Source: Devosia epidermidihirudinis (GTDB lineage Bacteria > Pseudomonadota > Alphaproteobacteria > Rhizobiales > Devosiaceae). Taken from it: a DNA stretch of 64,000 bases. The position numbers and the translations under genes were made by a program. This document shows positions 54,409 to 63,602 of the stretch, piece after piece. A model generated the notes under the pieces. It searched no databases. It was given only the letters and a program-made list of their open reading frames with translations, and had not been told where the DNA came from. How positions within the stretch are numbered: the stretch's first letter is position 1; each line of letters opens with the position of its first letter. Location: positions 184,014-248,013 of the forward strand of contig NZ_LANJ01000045.1 of assembly GCF_000971295.1 (NCBI RefSeq), written 5' to 3'.

Positions 54409-55062
54409 ATGTCTCCAACCATTACCGCCTTTGCCAAATCCCCTGATGGTGGAAAGGGGCTCGCGCGGGACATGCGCGTGCGCTGGGCACTCGAAGAAAT
54501 CGGCCAGCCCTATGATGTGCGGCTCGTCACCTTCCCCGAGCTGAAGCAACCGGAACACCGCGCCCGCCACCCTTTCGGTCAGATCCCCACCTTCGAGGAC
54601 AACGGCCTCACCCTGTTCGAGTCCGGCAGCATTATCCTCCATCTCGCCGAAACCCATAAGGGCCTGCTGCCCCAGAATGCCGATGCAAGGGCCCGCGCCA
54701 TTTCCTGGATGTTCGCCTCGGTCAGCACGGTCGAGCCGCCCATTCTCGAGCTGCAGACCGCCCGGTTTGCCGAGGGCGACAAGCCGTGGACGCCCGAGCG
54801 TCTCCCGCTGATTTTCGATCGCATCCGCCAGCGCCTCGGCGAACTGGCCACCCACCTCGGCGATGCCGACTGGCTCGATGACGCGTTCAGCGCGGGTGAC
54901 CTGATGATGGTCCACGTCCTGCTCCGCGTCGCACCCTCCGGCCTGCTCAACGAATTCCCGACCCTGCTGGCCTACACCACCCGCGCCCAGTCCCGCCCCG
55001 CCTACCAACGCGCCTTCGCCGCTCAGCTTGCCGTGGCAACGGCGCAATATTCGCCCACATAA
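54409..55062 (+). CDS. Glutathione S-transferase family protein
   Basis: 217 residues. Thioredoxin-like N-terminal domain with RVRWALEEIGQPYDVR (RWALEE motif), the cis-Pro in PFGQIPTFEDNGLTLFESGSIILHLAE (ES motif binding the gamma-glutamyl group), then an all-helical C-terminal domain (FSAGDLMMVHVLLRV N-capping-like region). The substrate is unknown. ATG 54409 with GAGGAG upstream is preferred over GTG 54400. Confidence 0.92.
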   Translation: MSPTITAFAKSPDGGKGLARDMRVRWALEEIGQPYDVRLVTFPELKQPEHRARHPFGQIPTFEDNGLTLFESGSIILHLAETHKGLLPQNADARARAISWMFASVSTVEPPILELQTARFAEGDKPWTPERLPLIFDRIRQRLGELATHLGDADWLDDAFSAGDLMMVHVLLRVAPSGLLNEFPTLLAYTTRAQSRPAYQRAFAAQLAVATAQYSPT

Positions 55063-55167
55063 CGCAGCGCGCCTTCTGCAAGCTTCTAGCGGCGCTGCCG
55101 TGCCTGGCATAAATCTGGCTGCGGTCGCCCTTCTGGCGGACCAGATTTCAAATTCTTGGGGGCAAGA

Positions 55168-56289
55168 ATGACCGATATCGCTACACCACCCATTCCGGCG
55201 GGTTCCAGCTGGAATGAGCGCCTGAAACTGCGTCTTTCTACCATCGTCTGGTTCTTGCTGGCCGTCGGGTTCCTGCTCGCCCTGCCGGTTATTCTCGATG
55301 TTTCATGGCTCTTGGTGCTGGCCCTGGCCGTGCTCGCACTCATCCTTGCGCTGCCGGCCACATGGATCGTACGGTCGCGGTTCAAGCGTCAAAGGCAACA
55401 ATTGCGCCGCACCAGCTTCGCCAAGGCCTTCGCCGCGCTGCTCTTTGTGCTCAGCATCATCGCCGCCGCGCCGGTCTATTTCTTCGCTCTCTACACCGAT
55501 CTCCATCCGATGACGGTGCCACAGGCAACGCTGTCCAACGGGTCCAAGACGGTCGTTTTCCAGGGCATGGCCCATATCGGCTCAGAGGGCTTCTACAAGA
55601 GCGTTGTCTATGATCTGGAGAGCGCACTGAACGACGGCTACGTGCTCTACTACGAAGGCGTGATGGGCTCCAAGGATGGCGACGAGTGGTTCAACCAGCA
55701 CCTTGCGGGTGGCGGCGATCTCAACACCAATTACCAGATGCTCAGTGAGGTCTGCGGGCTCAACTTCCAGCTCGACTATTTCGGCCTGCTGACTGCTGAT
55801 CGCACCTTACATCCCGAGCGCCACATCAGTGCCGACGTCACCACCGCTGACATGATGCATGAATATGACCGTCTGATGCAGTCCGACCCAGTGTTCGCCG
55901 CGTCCCAAACGCCCGCGACCACCCAGGCCACCACCGAGCCGACGACAAGCGGTGGCGGCGGCGCCACCACTATGATCGGATGGCTGCAACAGGGTTCGCC
56001 GCAGTTGCGCGCGCTTGCGGGAACCGTTTGCCGTGGCTTTATCTCGCTGGAGCTCGGCAAGAAAGCCGCGCCGGAGGAGATGGACAAGGTCATCGTTGAC
56101 TTCCGCAATCGCAAGCTCGCCGACCGCATCCTCAGCGACACCAACCAGAAGATTTACATCACCTATGGCGCCGGCCACCTTCCCGGCCTGCTCGCCTTGC
56201 TTGAGGCAAGCGACGCATCATGGACGATGAAATCGCTCAAATGGCTGCGCCCGGTCGTCGCTCCGGAAGACCTCGACGGCAAGCTCTGA
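55168..56289 (+). CDS. TraB/GumN-like membrane protein
   Basis: 373 residues. Two or three N-terminal membrane helices (about 24-45, 47-68, 88-110), then an extracytoplasmic domain. It has the TraB-type spacing of conserved elements: VVFQGMAHIGSEGFY (G-x-x-H), YVLYYEGVMGS with the Glu, and near the end IYITYGAGHLPGLLALL (GAGH-x-x-G). TraB/TIKI relatives include metal-dependent peptidase-like proteins; activity here is unproven. A Thr/Gly-rich loop (ATTQATTEPTTSGGGG, about 250-268) interrupts the domain. Terminator follows. Confidence 0.72.
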   Translation: MTDIATPPIPAGSSWNERLKLRLSTIVWFLLAVGFLLALPVILDVSWLLVLALAVLALILALPATWIVRSRFKRQRQQLRRTSFAKAFAALLFVLSIIAAAPVYFFALYTDLHPMTVPQATLSNGSKTVVFQGMAHIGSEGFYKSVVYDLESALNDGYVLYYEGVMGSKDGDEWFNQHLAGGGDLNTNYQMLSEVCGLNFQLDYFGLLTADRTLHPERHISADVTTADMMHEYDRLMQSDPVFAASQTPATTQATTEPTTSGGGGATTMIGWLQQGSPQLRALAGTVCRGFISLELGKKAAPEEMDKVIVDFRNRKLADRILSDTNQKIYITYGAGHLPGLLALLEASDASWTMKSLKWLRPVVAPEDLDGKL

Positions 56290-56302
56290 CCGCCGATTTT
56301 TG

Positions 56303-56336
56303 AAGGGCCGGGAGGAAGAGTCTTCCGGCCCTTTTG
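56303..56336 (+). terminator. Rho-independent terminator
   Basis: AAGGGCCGG/CCGGCCCTT stem (56303-56311 with 56325-56333) with inner GAAG/CTTC pairing and a TTTT tail; lies between the TraB-like gene and the convergent merR-type gene. Confidence 0.85.
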
Positions 56337-56360
56337 AGCGACCGACCTGTTGCGAACGGC

Positions 56361-56780
56361 TCAGACCCGATGCTTGGGCCGGAGCGATGCATCGCTTCCC
56401 GCCTTGTCTAACAGCGTGCGAAACGTTGGACACTCCATGTGCGATGGGGCACTGCAATCGGCGATATGGCGTAGCGTATCGCGCAGCGCTGCCATCTCCA
56501 GAATTTGCCGATCAAGCTCATACGCCTTGTCTCGCAACAGATCGCGCGGCAGCTCCGGTGCGCCGCTCGTGCCAAACATCGTGCCAATCTCGTCCAGCGA
56601 GAACCCGGCCATTTTGCCGAGCCCGATCAACTTGAGCTGCACCAGCACATCCGGCTCAAACTGCCGCCGCAAGCCATGCCGCTTCACCGAGCTGATCAGC
56701 CCAATCTCTTCGTAATACCGCAGCGCCGAGGGCGACACGCCAGCGCGCTGCGACACCTCGCCAATATCGAGCAATTTCAC
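56361..56780 (-). CDS. MerR-family transcriptional regulator
   Basis: 139 residues. N-terminal MerR helix-turn-helix LLDIGEVSQRAGVSPSALRYYEEIGLI (about 3-29), wing RRQFEPDVLVQLKLIGLGKMAGFSLDEIG, dimerisation helix, and a C-terminal cysteine-bearing tail ADCSAPSHMECPTFRTLL. The cysteines could bind metal or sense redox state. GTG start at 56780 has GAGGTC upstream. Diverges from the MFS gene with 69 bp between start codons that hold a MerR-type dyad. Confidence 0.9.
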   Translation of the reverse strand: MKLLDIGEVSQRAGVSPSALRYYEEIGLISSVKRHGLRRQFEPDVLVQLKLIGLGKMAGFSLDEIGTMFGTSGAPELPRDLLRDKAYELDRQILEMAALRDTLRHIADCSAPSHMECPTFRTLLDKAGSDASLRPKHRV

Positions 56781-56788
56781 GCTTGACC

Positions 56789-56802
56789 TCAAGTTGGCTT
56801 GA
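56789..56802. promoter_or_regulatory. Candidate MerR-family operator
   Basis: TCAAG-N4-CTTGA dyad overlapping a TTGACC -35-like hexamer (56783-56788), as in SoxR-type CCTCAAG...CTTGAGG operators; between the merR and MFS start codons. Confidence 0.55.
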
Positions 56803-56849
56803 ATTCGTACGGTGCGCCCCAACAGACATTTCGGCAAGGGGTTACACAC

Positions 56850-58073
56850 GTGGCGCAGGCAGTTTCATCGACAGAACGACCATCATCCCGGCGCACCACG
56901 CTGACCCTGGCGCTGTCCATGCTGCTGGCCGCCCTCGGCACCAGCATTGCCAACATCGCCCTGCCCACGCTGGTCCAGGCCTTCGATGCGCCCTTCGCGC
57001 AGGTGCAGGCCGTGGTCGTCGCTTACCTCGCCGCGCTGACCCTCTCTGCCGTCATCGTCGGACGCCTCGGTGACCTGTTCGGCCTGCGCCTTATGTTCCT
57101 TGCCGGCCTTACGCTGTTTGCCGCCGCGTCGCTGCTCTGCGGCATCGCGCCAAATCTGTGGCTGCTGATCGCGGCCCGCGCGCTGCAAGGCTTTGGCGCC
57201 GCTTTCCTGATGACCCTAACCATGGCGCTCATGCGCGAGACCGCTGGCGAAAACCAGATGGGCAAAGCCATGGGCCTGCTCGGCACCATGTCGGCGCTCG
57301 GCACGGCGCTGGGTCCCTCGCTCGGCGGGCTGATGCTCTCAACGCTGGGTTGGCGCGGCGTGTTTCTGGTGCAGGTGCCGCTGGCGTGCCTGGCCATAGG
57401 CCTCGCCATCAAAACCCTGCCCGCCGACCGCCCGCGCCAGAGTGCAGGCACTACCAGCATCTTTGCGCTGCTCACCCGCCAGCTTGTGCCCAGCCTTGCC
57501 GTCAACGTCATCGTCGCCGCCGTGATGATGACCACTCTCGTTATCGGCCCCTTCTATCTCGGCATCGGCCTTGCCCTGCCGACCCTGCTCGTCGGCCTCG
57601 TCATGTCCGTTGGCCCCGTCATGTCCATCCTTGGCGGTGTCCCGACCGGCTGGGCCGTCGACCGCTGGGGCACCACAAAAGTCCTCGCCAGTGGCCTTGC
57701 TCTGCTCACCCTCGGCACCATCCTGCTCGCCACCCTACCCGCCCTGTTCGGCGTCAGCGGCTACATCATGGCCATCGTCGTGCTCACCCCCGGCTACCAG
57801 CTATTCCAGTCCGCAAACAACACCGCCGTCCTGGCCGATATTCCTAAGCAATCCCGCGGCACCGTCTCGGGCCTTCTCAGCCTGTCCCGCAATGCTGGCC
57901 TGATCCTCGGCGCCTCAGCCATGGGCGCGATATTCGCAAGCGGTGTCGGCACTAGTGAGCTGGCGCAGGCAATGCCATCGGCGATCGCCAGCGGCATGCA
58001 GCTCACCTTCGGCGTCGCCGCCGCTCTCATGGTCTTGGCCTGCGTCATCGCCTCGCTGCGGGCGCGCGCTTGA
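56850..58073 (+). CDS. MFS drug-efflux-type transporter (DHA group)
   Basis: 407 residues, about twelve membrane helices. First helix with GTSIANIALPTLVQAF (typical of DHA2 antiporters, though this one is shorter than the 14-helix members), motif A GRLGDLFGLRLMFLAGL, and motif C-like GTALGPSLGGLMLSTLGWRGVFLVQVP. The GTG start at 56850 has AAGGGG 9 nt upstream. It is divergent from the MerR gene, its likely regulator; the arsenic operon follows from its own promoter. Confidence 0.9.
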   Translation: MAQAVSSTERPSSRRTTLTLALSMLLAALGTSIANIALPTLVQAFDAPFAQVQAVVVAYLAALTLSAVIVGRLGDLFGLRLMFLAGLTLFAAASLLCGIAPNLWLLIAARALQGFGAAFLMTLTMALMRETAGENQMGKAMGLLGTMSALGTALGPSLGGLMLSTLGWRGVFLVQVPLACLAIGLAIKTLPADRPRQSAGTTSIFALLTRQLVPSLAVNVIVAAVMMTTLVIGPFYLGIGLALPTLLVGLVMSVGPVMSILGGVPTGWAVDRWGTTKVLASGLALLTLGTILLATLPALFGVSGYIMAIVVLTPGYQLFQSANNTAVLADIPKQSRGTVSGLLSLSRNAGLILGASAMGAIFASGVGTSELAQAMPSAIASGMQLTFGVAAALMVLACVIASLRARA

Positions 58074-58098
58074 CATTCGCTTATATATCCAATTATCT
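58070..58098 (+). promoter_or_regulatory. Promoter of the arsenic operon
   Basis: TTGACA (58070-58075), 17-nt spacer, TTATCT (58093-58098). The predicted start falls at about 58105, the A of the arsR ATG, which has no Shine-Dalgarno sequence. Confidence 0.65.
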
Positions 58099-58106
58099 GG
58101 ATATAT
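58083..58106. promoter_or_regulatory. ArsR operator
   Basis: ATATATCC-N8-GGATATAT, perfect 8-bp arms covering the -10 box and the start codon, the usual placement for ArsR/SmtB autorepression. Confidence 0.7.
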
Positions 58107-58461
58107 GGAATCACAAGACACTATCGCGGTTCTGGCCGCCCTCGCCCAACCCACGAGGCTGGAAACGTTTCGCCTCCTCGTTCGCCACGAGCCCCAGGGC
58201 CTGCCTGCTGGTGAGCTGGCCCGGCTGATCGATGTTCCGCAAAACACCATGTCGGCCCACCTTGCCACGCTGTCCCGCGCCGGGCTCATCGAGGGCGAGC
58301 GTCACAGCCGGTCCATCATCTATCGCGCCCAGCTCGATACGCTGCGCGACATGGTGCTGTTCCTGCTCAAGGACTGCTGCGGCGGCAATGCCGAGCTTTG
58401 CGCGCCCCTGATCGCGGAGCTAACCCCGTGCTGCGCGCCCCAGCCAACCGGCACCGCATAA
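58105..58461 (+). CDS. arsR: ArsR-family arsenic-responsive repressor
   Basis: 118 residues. ArsR winged helix: ALAQPTRLETFRLLVRHEPQGLPAGELARLIDVPQNTMSAHLATLSRAGLI (about 11-61). Candidate As(III) ligands are at the C-terminus (DCCGGNAELC and TPCCAP), unlike the E. coli type with CVC in the DNA-binding helix. First gene of arsR-acr3-arsC-arsH. Probably translated from a leaderless mRNA. Confidence 0.93.
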   Translation: MESQDTIAVLAALAQPTRLETFRLLVRHEPQGLPAGELARLIDVPQNTMSAHLATLSRAGLIEGERHSRSIIYRAQLDTLRDMVLFLLKDCCGGNAELCAPLIAELTPCCAPQPTGTA

Positions 58462-58463
58462 CC

Positions 58464-59510
58464 ATGCCACTTTTTGAACGCTACCTGACCCTGTGGGTCG
58501 CCCTCTGCATCGTCGTCGGCGTCACGCTGGGCCATTTCATTCCCGGCGTATTTCAGGCGTTAGGCGCCGCCGAGCTGGCCAATGTCAACATCCCCATGGC
58601 CGCGCTCATCTGGCTGATGATCATTCCCATGCTCGTGCGCATCGACTTCGCCAGCCTGGGCATGGTGCGGAGTTACTGGCGCGGCATTGGCATTACCCTG
58701 TTCATCAACTGGGCGGTGAAGCCCTTTTCGATGGCGCTGCTGGCGTGGCTGTTCATCGGCTACCTGTTCCGCCCTCTGCTGCCCGAAGTGCAGATCGACT
58801 CCTACATAGCCGGGCTGATCATTCTGGCCGCCGCACCCTGCACCGCCATGGTCTTTGTCTGGTCCAACCTGATCAAGGGCGAGCCCCTGTTCACCCTGTC
58901 TCAGGTGGCCCTCAACGACGCCATCATGATCGTGGCCTTCGCCCCAATCGTGGCGCTGCTGCTGGGATTGTCGGCCATCACCGTGCCTTGGGATACGCTA
59001 CTGCTCTCGGTTGGGCTCTACATCATTGTGCCCGTCATCATCGCCCAGCTGCTGCGTCGGCGCTGGCTCGCCAAAGGCGGCGCAGCGGCGATCACGCGCG
59101 CCCTCTCGGTGCTTCAGCCCGCCTCCATGCTGGCTTTGATGGCAACGCTGGTGCTGCTGTTCGGCTTTCAGGGCGAGCAGATCATCGCCCAGCCCGGCGT
59201 CATTGCCCTGCTGGCCGCGCCCATCCTGATTCAGGTCTATTTCAACTCCGGCCTCGCCTATCTGCTCAATCGCTTCGCCGGTGAGCAACACTGCGTGGCC
59301 GGTCCCTCGGCGCTAATCGGCGCATCCAACTTCTTCGAGCTCGCCGTCGCCGCAGCCATCAGCCTGTTTGGCTTCAATTCCGGCGCGGCGCTGGCCACCG
59401 TGGTCGGCGTGCTGGTCGAGGTGCCGGTAATGCTGTCGGTGGTGTGGATCGTCAACACATCCCGCCACTGGTACGAGCGCGCCCCCATCACAAAGGCCCC
59501 CGCCCCATGA
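58464..59510 (+). CDS. acr3: ACR3-family arsenite efflux permease
   Basis: Exports arsenite. 348 residues, ten membrane helices. The conserved cysteine sits in ILAAAPCTAMVFVWSNL (helix 4) and the helix-9 glutamate in NFFELAVAAAISLFG; LWVALCIVVGVTLGHFIPG opens the protein. Start 2 nt after the arsR stop. Next gene overlaps its stop (ATGA). Confidence 0.96.
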   Translation: MPLFERYLTLWVALCIVVGVTLGHFIPGVFQALGAAELANVNIPMAALIWLMIIPMLVRIDFASLGMVRSYWRGIGITLFINWAVKPFSMALLAWLFIGYLFRPLLPEVQIDSYIAGLIILAAAPCTAMVFVWSNLIKGEPLFTLSQVALNDAIMIVAFAPIVALLLGLSAITVPWDTLLLSVGLYIIVPVIIAQLLRRRWLAKGGAAAITRALSVLQPASMLALMATLVLLFGFQGEQIIAQPGVIALLAAPILIQVYFNSGLAYLLNRFAGEQHCVAGPSALIGASNFFELAVAAAISLFGFNSGAALATVVGVLVEVPVMLSVVWIVNTSRHWYERAPITKAPAP

Positions 59511-59926
59511 GCATCACCATCTATCACAACCCCAGTTGCGGCACCTCGCGCAACACTCTGGCGATGATCCGGGCCAGCGGCGAAGCACCCGAGGTGATCG
59601 ACTATCTCACCAATCCGCCAACGCGCGCCAAACTGATCGAGCTGATCGCGGCGGCAGGCCTCACCGTGCGTCAGGCGATCCGCCAGAAGGACACGCCCTA
59701 TCTCGATCTCGGCCTCGATAACCCGGCCCTCAGCGATGATTCCTTGCTCGACGCCATGCTGGCCGACCCGATCCTGATCAATCGCCCCTTCGTCGTCACC
59801 CCCAAAGGCGTGCGGCTGGCGCGGCCATCCGAGCTGGTGCTCGACATCCTGCCCAATCCCGACATCGGCCCCTTCCGCAAGGAAGATGGCGAACTCGTCT
59901 CCCCAAAGGTGCCGCATCGTGACTGA
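59507..59926 (+). CDS. arsC: Glutaredoxin-dependent arsenate reductase ArsC
   Basis: Reduces arsenate to arsenite with glutathione and glutaredoxin. 139 residues, the length of the plasmid R773-type enzyme. The catalytic cysteine is in [15 protein letters not shown] (Cys11); the arginine region [15 protein letters not shown] provides oxyanion contacts. Product arsenite is then exported by ACR3. Coupled to acr3 (ATGA) and overlapping arsH by 8 nt. Confidence 0.96.
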   Translation: MSITIYHNPSCGTSRNTLAMIRASGEAPEVIDYLTNPPTRAKLIELIAAAGLTVRQAIRQKDTPYLDLGLDNPALSDDSLLDAMLADPILINRPFVVTPKGVRLARPSELVLDILPNPDIGPFRKEDGELVSPKVPHRD

Positions 59927-60635
59927 ATTTGCTGATCTGCCCAATCTCTCCCATGATGCGTTTGCCCGCCCCGATGCGACGCGCCTCTCGCCCCGGCAAC
60001 CCGATCACAAGCCGCGCATCCTGCTGCTCTACGGTTCGCTGCGCGAACGTTCCTACAGCCGCCTGCTGACGCTCGAAGCCCAGCGCCTGCTCGATGCCAT
60101 GGGGGCCGAAACCCGCATCTTCCACGCCAACGGCCTGCCCCTGCCCGATGACGCGCCCGACGATCACCCCAAGGTGCAGGAATTGCGCGCGGCCATGCTG
60201 TGGTCAGAGGGTCAGGTCTGGACCAGCCCCGAGCGCCATGGCGCGATGAGCGCGGTGCTCAAGGCACAGATCGACTGGATTCCGCTACCCGGCGGCGCCA
60301 TCCGCCCCACGCAGGGCCGCACGCTGGCCCTGATGCAGGTGTCCGGTGGCTCACAATCCTTCAATGCGCTCAATCAGATGCGCGTGCTGGGCCGCTGGAT
60401 GCGCATGGTCACCATCCCCAACCAATCCTCTGTCGCCAAGGCGTGGCAGGAGTTCACGCCCGATGGCCGGATGAAGCCCTCGTCCTATTACGAGCGCGTC
60501 GTCGACGTTATGGAAGAGCTGGTCAAGTTCACCCTGCTGACGCGGGGCGTAGCCGACCACCTCACCGACCGCTACAGCGAACGCAAGGAAGCCGCCGCGG
60601 CCTTCGCCCAACGCACCAATCTCGGCGCCATCTGA
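59919..60635 (+). CDS. arsH: ArsH, NADPH-dependent FMN reductase / organoarsenical oxidase
   Basis: 238-residue flavodoxin-like protein. FMN-binding [17 protein letters not shown] and [22 protein letters not shown], plus the C-terminal [19 protein letters not shown], are the ArsH pattern. ArsH oxidises trivalent methylated arsenicals to less toxic pentavalent forms. The GTG start at 59919 lies inside the arsC end with AAGGTG upstream. Last gene of the operon. Confidence 0.94.
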   Translation: MTEFADLPNLSHDAFARPDATRLSPRQPDHKPRILLLYGSLRERSYSRLLTLEAQRLLDAMGAETRIFHANGLPLPDDAPDDHPKVQELRAAMLWSEGQVWTSPERHGAMSAVLKAQIDWIPLPGGAIRPTQGRTLALMQVSGGSQSFNALNQMRVLGRWMRMVTIPNQSSVAKAWQEFTPDGRMKPSSYYERVVDVMEELVKFTLLTRGVADHLTDRYSERKEAAAAFAQRTNLGAI

Positions 60636-60675
60636 CCCCCGGCGCCGGTTCCTGACACCACCTGTCAGCAGGGCC

Positions 60676-60690
60676 GTTCCCTCTCCGTTC
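60676..60690. promoter_or_regulatory. LexA (SOS) box of uvrB
   Basis: Exact GTTC-N7-GTTC, the direct-repeat LexA site of Alphaproteobacteria, overlapping the -35 region of a promoter with TACACT at 60700-60705, 83 nt before uvrB. Confidence 0.85.
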
Positions 60691-60772
60691 GATTGTGGTT
60701 ACACTGGAAACAGCATTGCATTCGTGCGCCTCGTTCCCCATTTGAGTCGCCTCCCCAGCACACGGTGTTTCC

Positions 60773-63394
60773 ATGGCCGATAAGTCAGCACGTCCCGGCA
60801 AGGCCGAGTTCTCCATCGACGATTTCCTCGGCGAGATCGAGAAGGCCGAGGACATGGCGGCTAATAAACCGCTTTATGCCGAGCGCATGAAAAACAAGCG
60901 CGCGCTGGATCGTGCCGACCAAAAGGTCGCAGCCGAAGCTGCTGCTGCCGAGGAAGCCGCCGCCAAGGCTCTGGCGCAGGCCGAGAAGAAAAAGACCGCG
61001 CTGGAAAAGCGCCGCACCACCAAGTCGAGCAACGACACCGCCACTGGCATGTCGAAGAAGACCAGTAAGACCAAGATCAACCCGGTCGATCGCATCGACT
61101 TCGACGGCATGGGCGAAAGCCCGCAGGCCGGTTTTGGTCACGTCCCCTCGAGCAAGGCCAAGACGCCGCAGACCGACGAAGAGATCAACGCCGCGCTGAC
61201 CGCTGCCACTAAGAAGGCCCGTGCGCGCAAGGGCGAGAGTCTGGAAAACGCCCAGACCGTCGGCATCACCGCCACGGTGAAGGCGCTGGAACAGATCATC
61301 CTGCATGGCCGCAAGGAAGTTGAGGGTTCCTCCCCCTGGGTGCCCCATCGCCCCGAGAGCAGCCTCAAGCGCCTCGCCGGCCAGCCTTTCCGCATGGTCA
61401 CGCCCTATACCCCCGCCGGCGATCAGCCCACGGCGATTGCCGAGCTGGTGGAAGGCGTCAACAATGGTGAAACCGATCAGGTCCTGCTCGGCGTTACGGG
61501 CTCGGGCAAGACCTTCACCGCCGCCCAGGTCATCGCCCGCACCAATCGCCCCGCGCTGATCCTGGCGCCCAACAAGACCCTTGCCGCCCAGCTCTATGGC
61601 GAGTTCAAGACCTTCTTCCCCGACAATGCGGTCGAATATTTCGTCTCCTACTACGACTACTACCAGCCCGAGGCCTATGTGCCGCGGACCGATACGTATA
61701 TCGAGAAGGAATCCACCATCAACGAGCAGATCGACCGCATGCGCCACTCGGCGACGCGCGCGATCCTCGAGCGCGATGACGTGATCATTGTCGCCTCGGT
61801 GTCCTGCATTTACGGTATCGGCTCGGTGGAAGACTACACCGCCATGACCGTCGACATGCAAAAGGGCCAGAAGATCGACCAGCGCGAGGTCATCGCCAAG
61901 CTGGTGGCTCTGCAATACAAGCGCGGCGACACCGGCTTTGTGCGCGGCACCTTCCGGGTGCGCGGCGATACCATCGAGCTGTTCCCCGCCCACTATGAAG
62001 CCGCCGCCTGGCGCGTCAGCCTGTTCGGCAACGAGATCGAATCCATTGTCGAATTCGATCCGCTGACCGGCAAAAAGTCTGCCGATCTCACCTTCATTCG
62101 CGTCTTCGCCAATTCCCACCACGTGACGCCGCGCACCACGATGAACCAGGCGATCAAGCTGATCCGCTCCGAGCTCACCGCGCGCCTGCAGGAGCTCAAC
62201 GGCGCCGGCCGCTTCCTTGAAGCCCAGCGGCTGGAACAGCGCACCCTGTTCGATCTGGAAATGATGGAAGCCACCGGCTCCTGCGCCGGCATCGAGAATT
62301 ACTCCCGCTACTTCTCCGGCCGCCGCCCCGGCGAGCCGCCACCGACGCTGTTCGAATACCTGCCCGATAATGCGCTGGTGTTTGTCGACGAAAGCCACGT
62401 CACCATCGGCCAGCTCGGCGCCATGTATCGTGGCGATCTCCGCCGCAAGGCGACCCTGGCCGAATATGGCTTCCGCCTGCCCTCCTGCATGGACAATCGT
62501 CCCCTGCGCTTTGAGGAATGGAACGCCATGCGGCCGCAATCGGTCTATGTGTCGGCCACCCCCGGCTCCTGGGAGATGGACCAGACCGGCGGCGTCTTTG
62601 CCGAACAGGTCATTCGCCCCACCGGGCTGATCGATCCCCCGGTCGAGATCCGCCCCGCCAAGGCGCAGGTCGATGATGTGGTCGATGAAATCCGCGAGAC
62701 CAATAAAAAGGGCTACCGGACCCTGCTCACCGTCCTCACCAAGAAGATGGCCGAGGACCTGACCGAATATCTGCACGAACAGGGCATTCGCGTGCGCTAC
62801 ATGCACTCCGATGTGGACACTATCGAGCGCATCGAAATCATCAGGGATCTGCGACTGGGCGCCTTCGACGTGCTGGTGGGCATCAACCTGCTGCGCGAAG
62901 GCCTCGACATTCCCGAATGCGGCCTCGTGGCGATTTTGGACGCCGACAAGGAAGGGTTCCTGCGCAGCGAAACCTCGCTGATCCAGACCATTGGCCGCGC
63001 CGCGCGTAACGTCGATGGCAAGGTCGTGCTCTATGCCGACAAGATCACCGGCTCCATGGAACGTGCCCTCGCCGAAACCAACCGCCGCCGCGAAAAACAG
63101 GTCGCCTATAACGAGGCCAACGGCATCACGCCCCAGTCCGTCCGCTCCAACATTCACGACATTGTCGATAGCGTCTACGAACGCGACCACGTCACCGTGT
63201 CGATCGGCAAGGGCAAGGACGGCAAAGAGCAGACCCAGGTCGGCGCCAACCTCGCCGCCGTCATCAAAGACATCGAAGCCCAAATGCGCGAAGCCGCGAC
63301 GAATCTCGAATTCGAGAAAGCAGCAAGGCTCCGCGACGAGGTCAAGCGACTGCGGGAGATGGAACTGGATACGTTGCAGGGCGAGGTCAGCTAA
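60773..63394 (+). CDS. uvrB: Excinuclease ABC subunit B (UvrB) with long N-terminal extension
   Basis: Damage-verification helicase of nucleotide excision repair. 873 residues against about 670 for E. coli UvrB. The first ~200 are Lys/Ala/Glu-rich and probably coiled or disordered ([24 protein letters not shown]), then the canonical protein starts at about 203 ([19 protein letters not shown]). Walker A GVTGSGKT (240-247), beta-hairpin [15 protein letters not shown], Walker B VFVDESHV, helicase motif VI IGRAARN, and the C-terminal UVR motif [26 protein letters not shown]. LexA-controlled promoter upstream. A long opposite-strand frame across it is not a gene. Confidence 0.97.
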   Translation: MADKSARPGKAEFSIDDFLGEIEKAEDMAANKPLYAERMKNKRALDRADQKVAAEAAAAEEAAAKALAQAEKKKTALEKRRTTKSSNDTATGMSKKTSKTKINPVDRIDFDGMGESPQAGFGHVPSSKAKTPQTDEEINAALTAATKKARARKGESLENAQTVGITATVKALEQIILHGRKEVEGSSPWVPHRPESSLKRLAGQPFRMVTPYTPAGDQPTAIAELVEGVNNGETDQVLLGVTGSGKTFTAAQVIARTNRPALILAPNKTLAAQLYGEFKTFFPDNAVEYFVSYYDYYQPEAYVPRTDTYIEKESTINEQIDRMRHSATRAILERDDVIIVASVSCIYGIGSVEDYTAMTVDMQKGQKIDQREVIAKLVALQYKRGDTGFVRGTFRVRGDTIELFPAHYEAAAWRVSLFGNEIESIVEFDPLTGKKSADLTFIRVFANSHHVTPRTTMNQAIKLIRSELTARLQELNGAGRFLEAQRLEQRTLFDLEMMEATGSCAGIENYSRYFSGRRPGEPPPTLFEYLPDNALVFVDESHVTIGQLGAMYRGDLRRKATLAEYGFRLPSCMDNRPLRFEEWNAMRPQSVYVSATPGSWEMDQTGGVFAEQVIRPTGLIDPPVEIRPAKAQVDDVVDEIRETNKKGYRTLLTVLTKKMAEDLTEYLHEQGIRVRYMHSDVDTIERIEIIRDLRLGAFDVLVGINLLREGLDIPECGLVAILDADKEGFLRSETSLIQTIGRAARNVDGKVVLYADKITGSMERALAETNRRREKQVAYNEANGITPQSVRSNIHDIVDSVYERDHVTVSIGKGKDGKEQTQVGANLAAVIKDIEAQMREAATNLEFEKAARLRDEVKRLREMELDTLQGEVS

Positions 63395-63427
63395 CCCCCA
63401 CCCAACCTCCCCCTGAAGGGGGAGGAG
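63395..63427. repeat. REP-like palindrome 1
   Basis: CCCCCACCCAACCTCCCCC joined to TGAAGGGGGAGGAG, directly after the uvrB stop. The same unit recurs at the right edge (63966-64000). Confidence 0.85.
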
Positions 63428-63470
63428 CCCATGCGGGCCAAACCACCATCCCACCCCAAACTGGATGGTA

Positions 63471-63511
63471 TCCCTCCCCCTACCAGGGGGAGGTTAGGTG
63501 GGGGTCCCTCC
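63471..63511. repeat. REP-like palindrome 2
   Basis: TCCCTCCCCCTACCAGGGGG then AGGTTAGGTGGGGGTCCCTC. Inverted version of the palindrome 1 type. Confidence 0.85.
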
Positions 63512-63561
63512 GCCCCCCGATACAGCCCCTTGCCCACAGCCCGCGCCCAAAACTGGATGAC

Positions 63562-63602
63562 GTCCCTCCCCCTACCAGGGGGAGGCTAGGTGGGGGTCCC
63601 TC
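63562..63602. repeat. REP-like palindrome 3
   Basis: Same as palindrome 2 with one change (AGGCTAGG). It supplies the last codons and stop of the DUF559 gene. Confidence 0.85.

Noticed and set aside
56850..60635. MFS gene as first gene of the arsenic operon
   Set aside because: A complete promoter and ArsR operator lie between it and arsR, and its own upstream MerR dyad suggests separate control.
60785..63454. 889-codon minus-strand open frame opposite uvrB
   Set aside because: Mirror frame of uvrB with His/Gly/Asp-rich composition and no family pattern.
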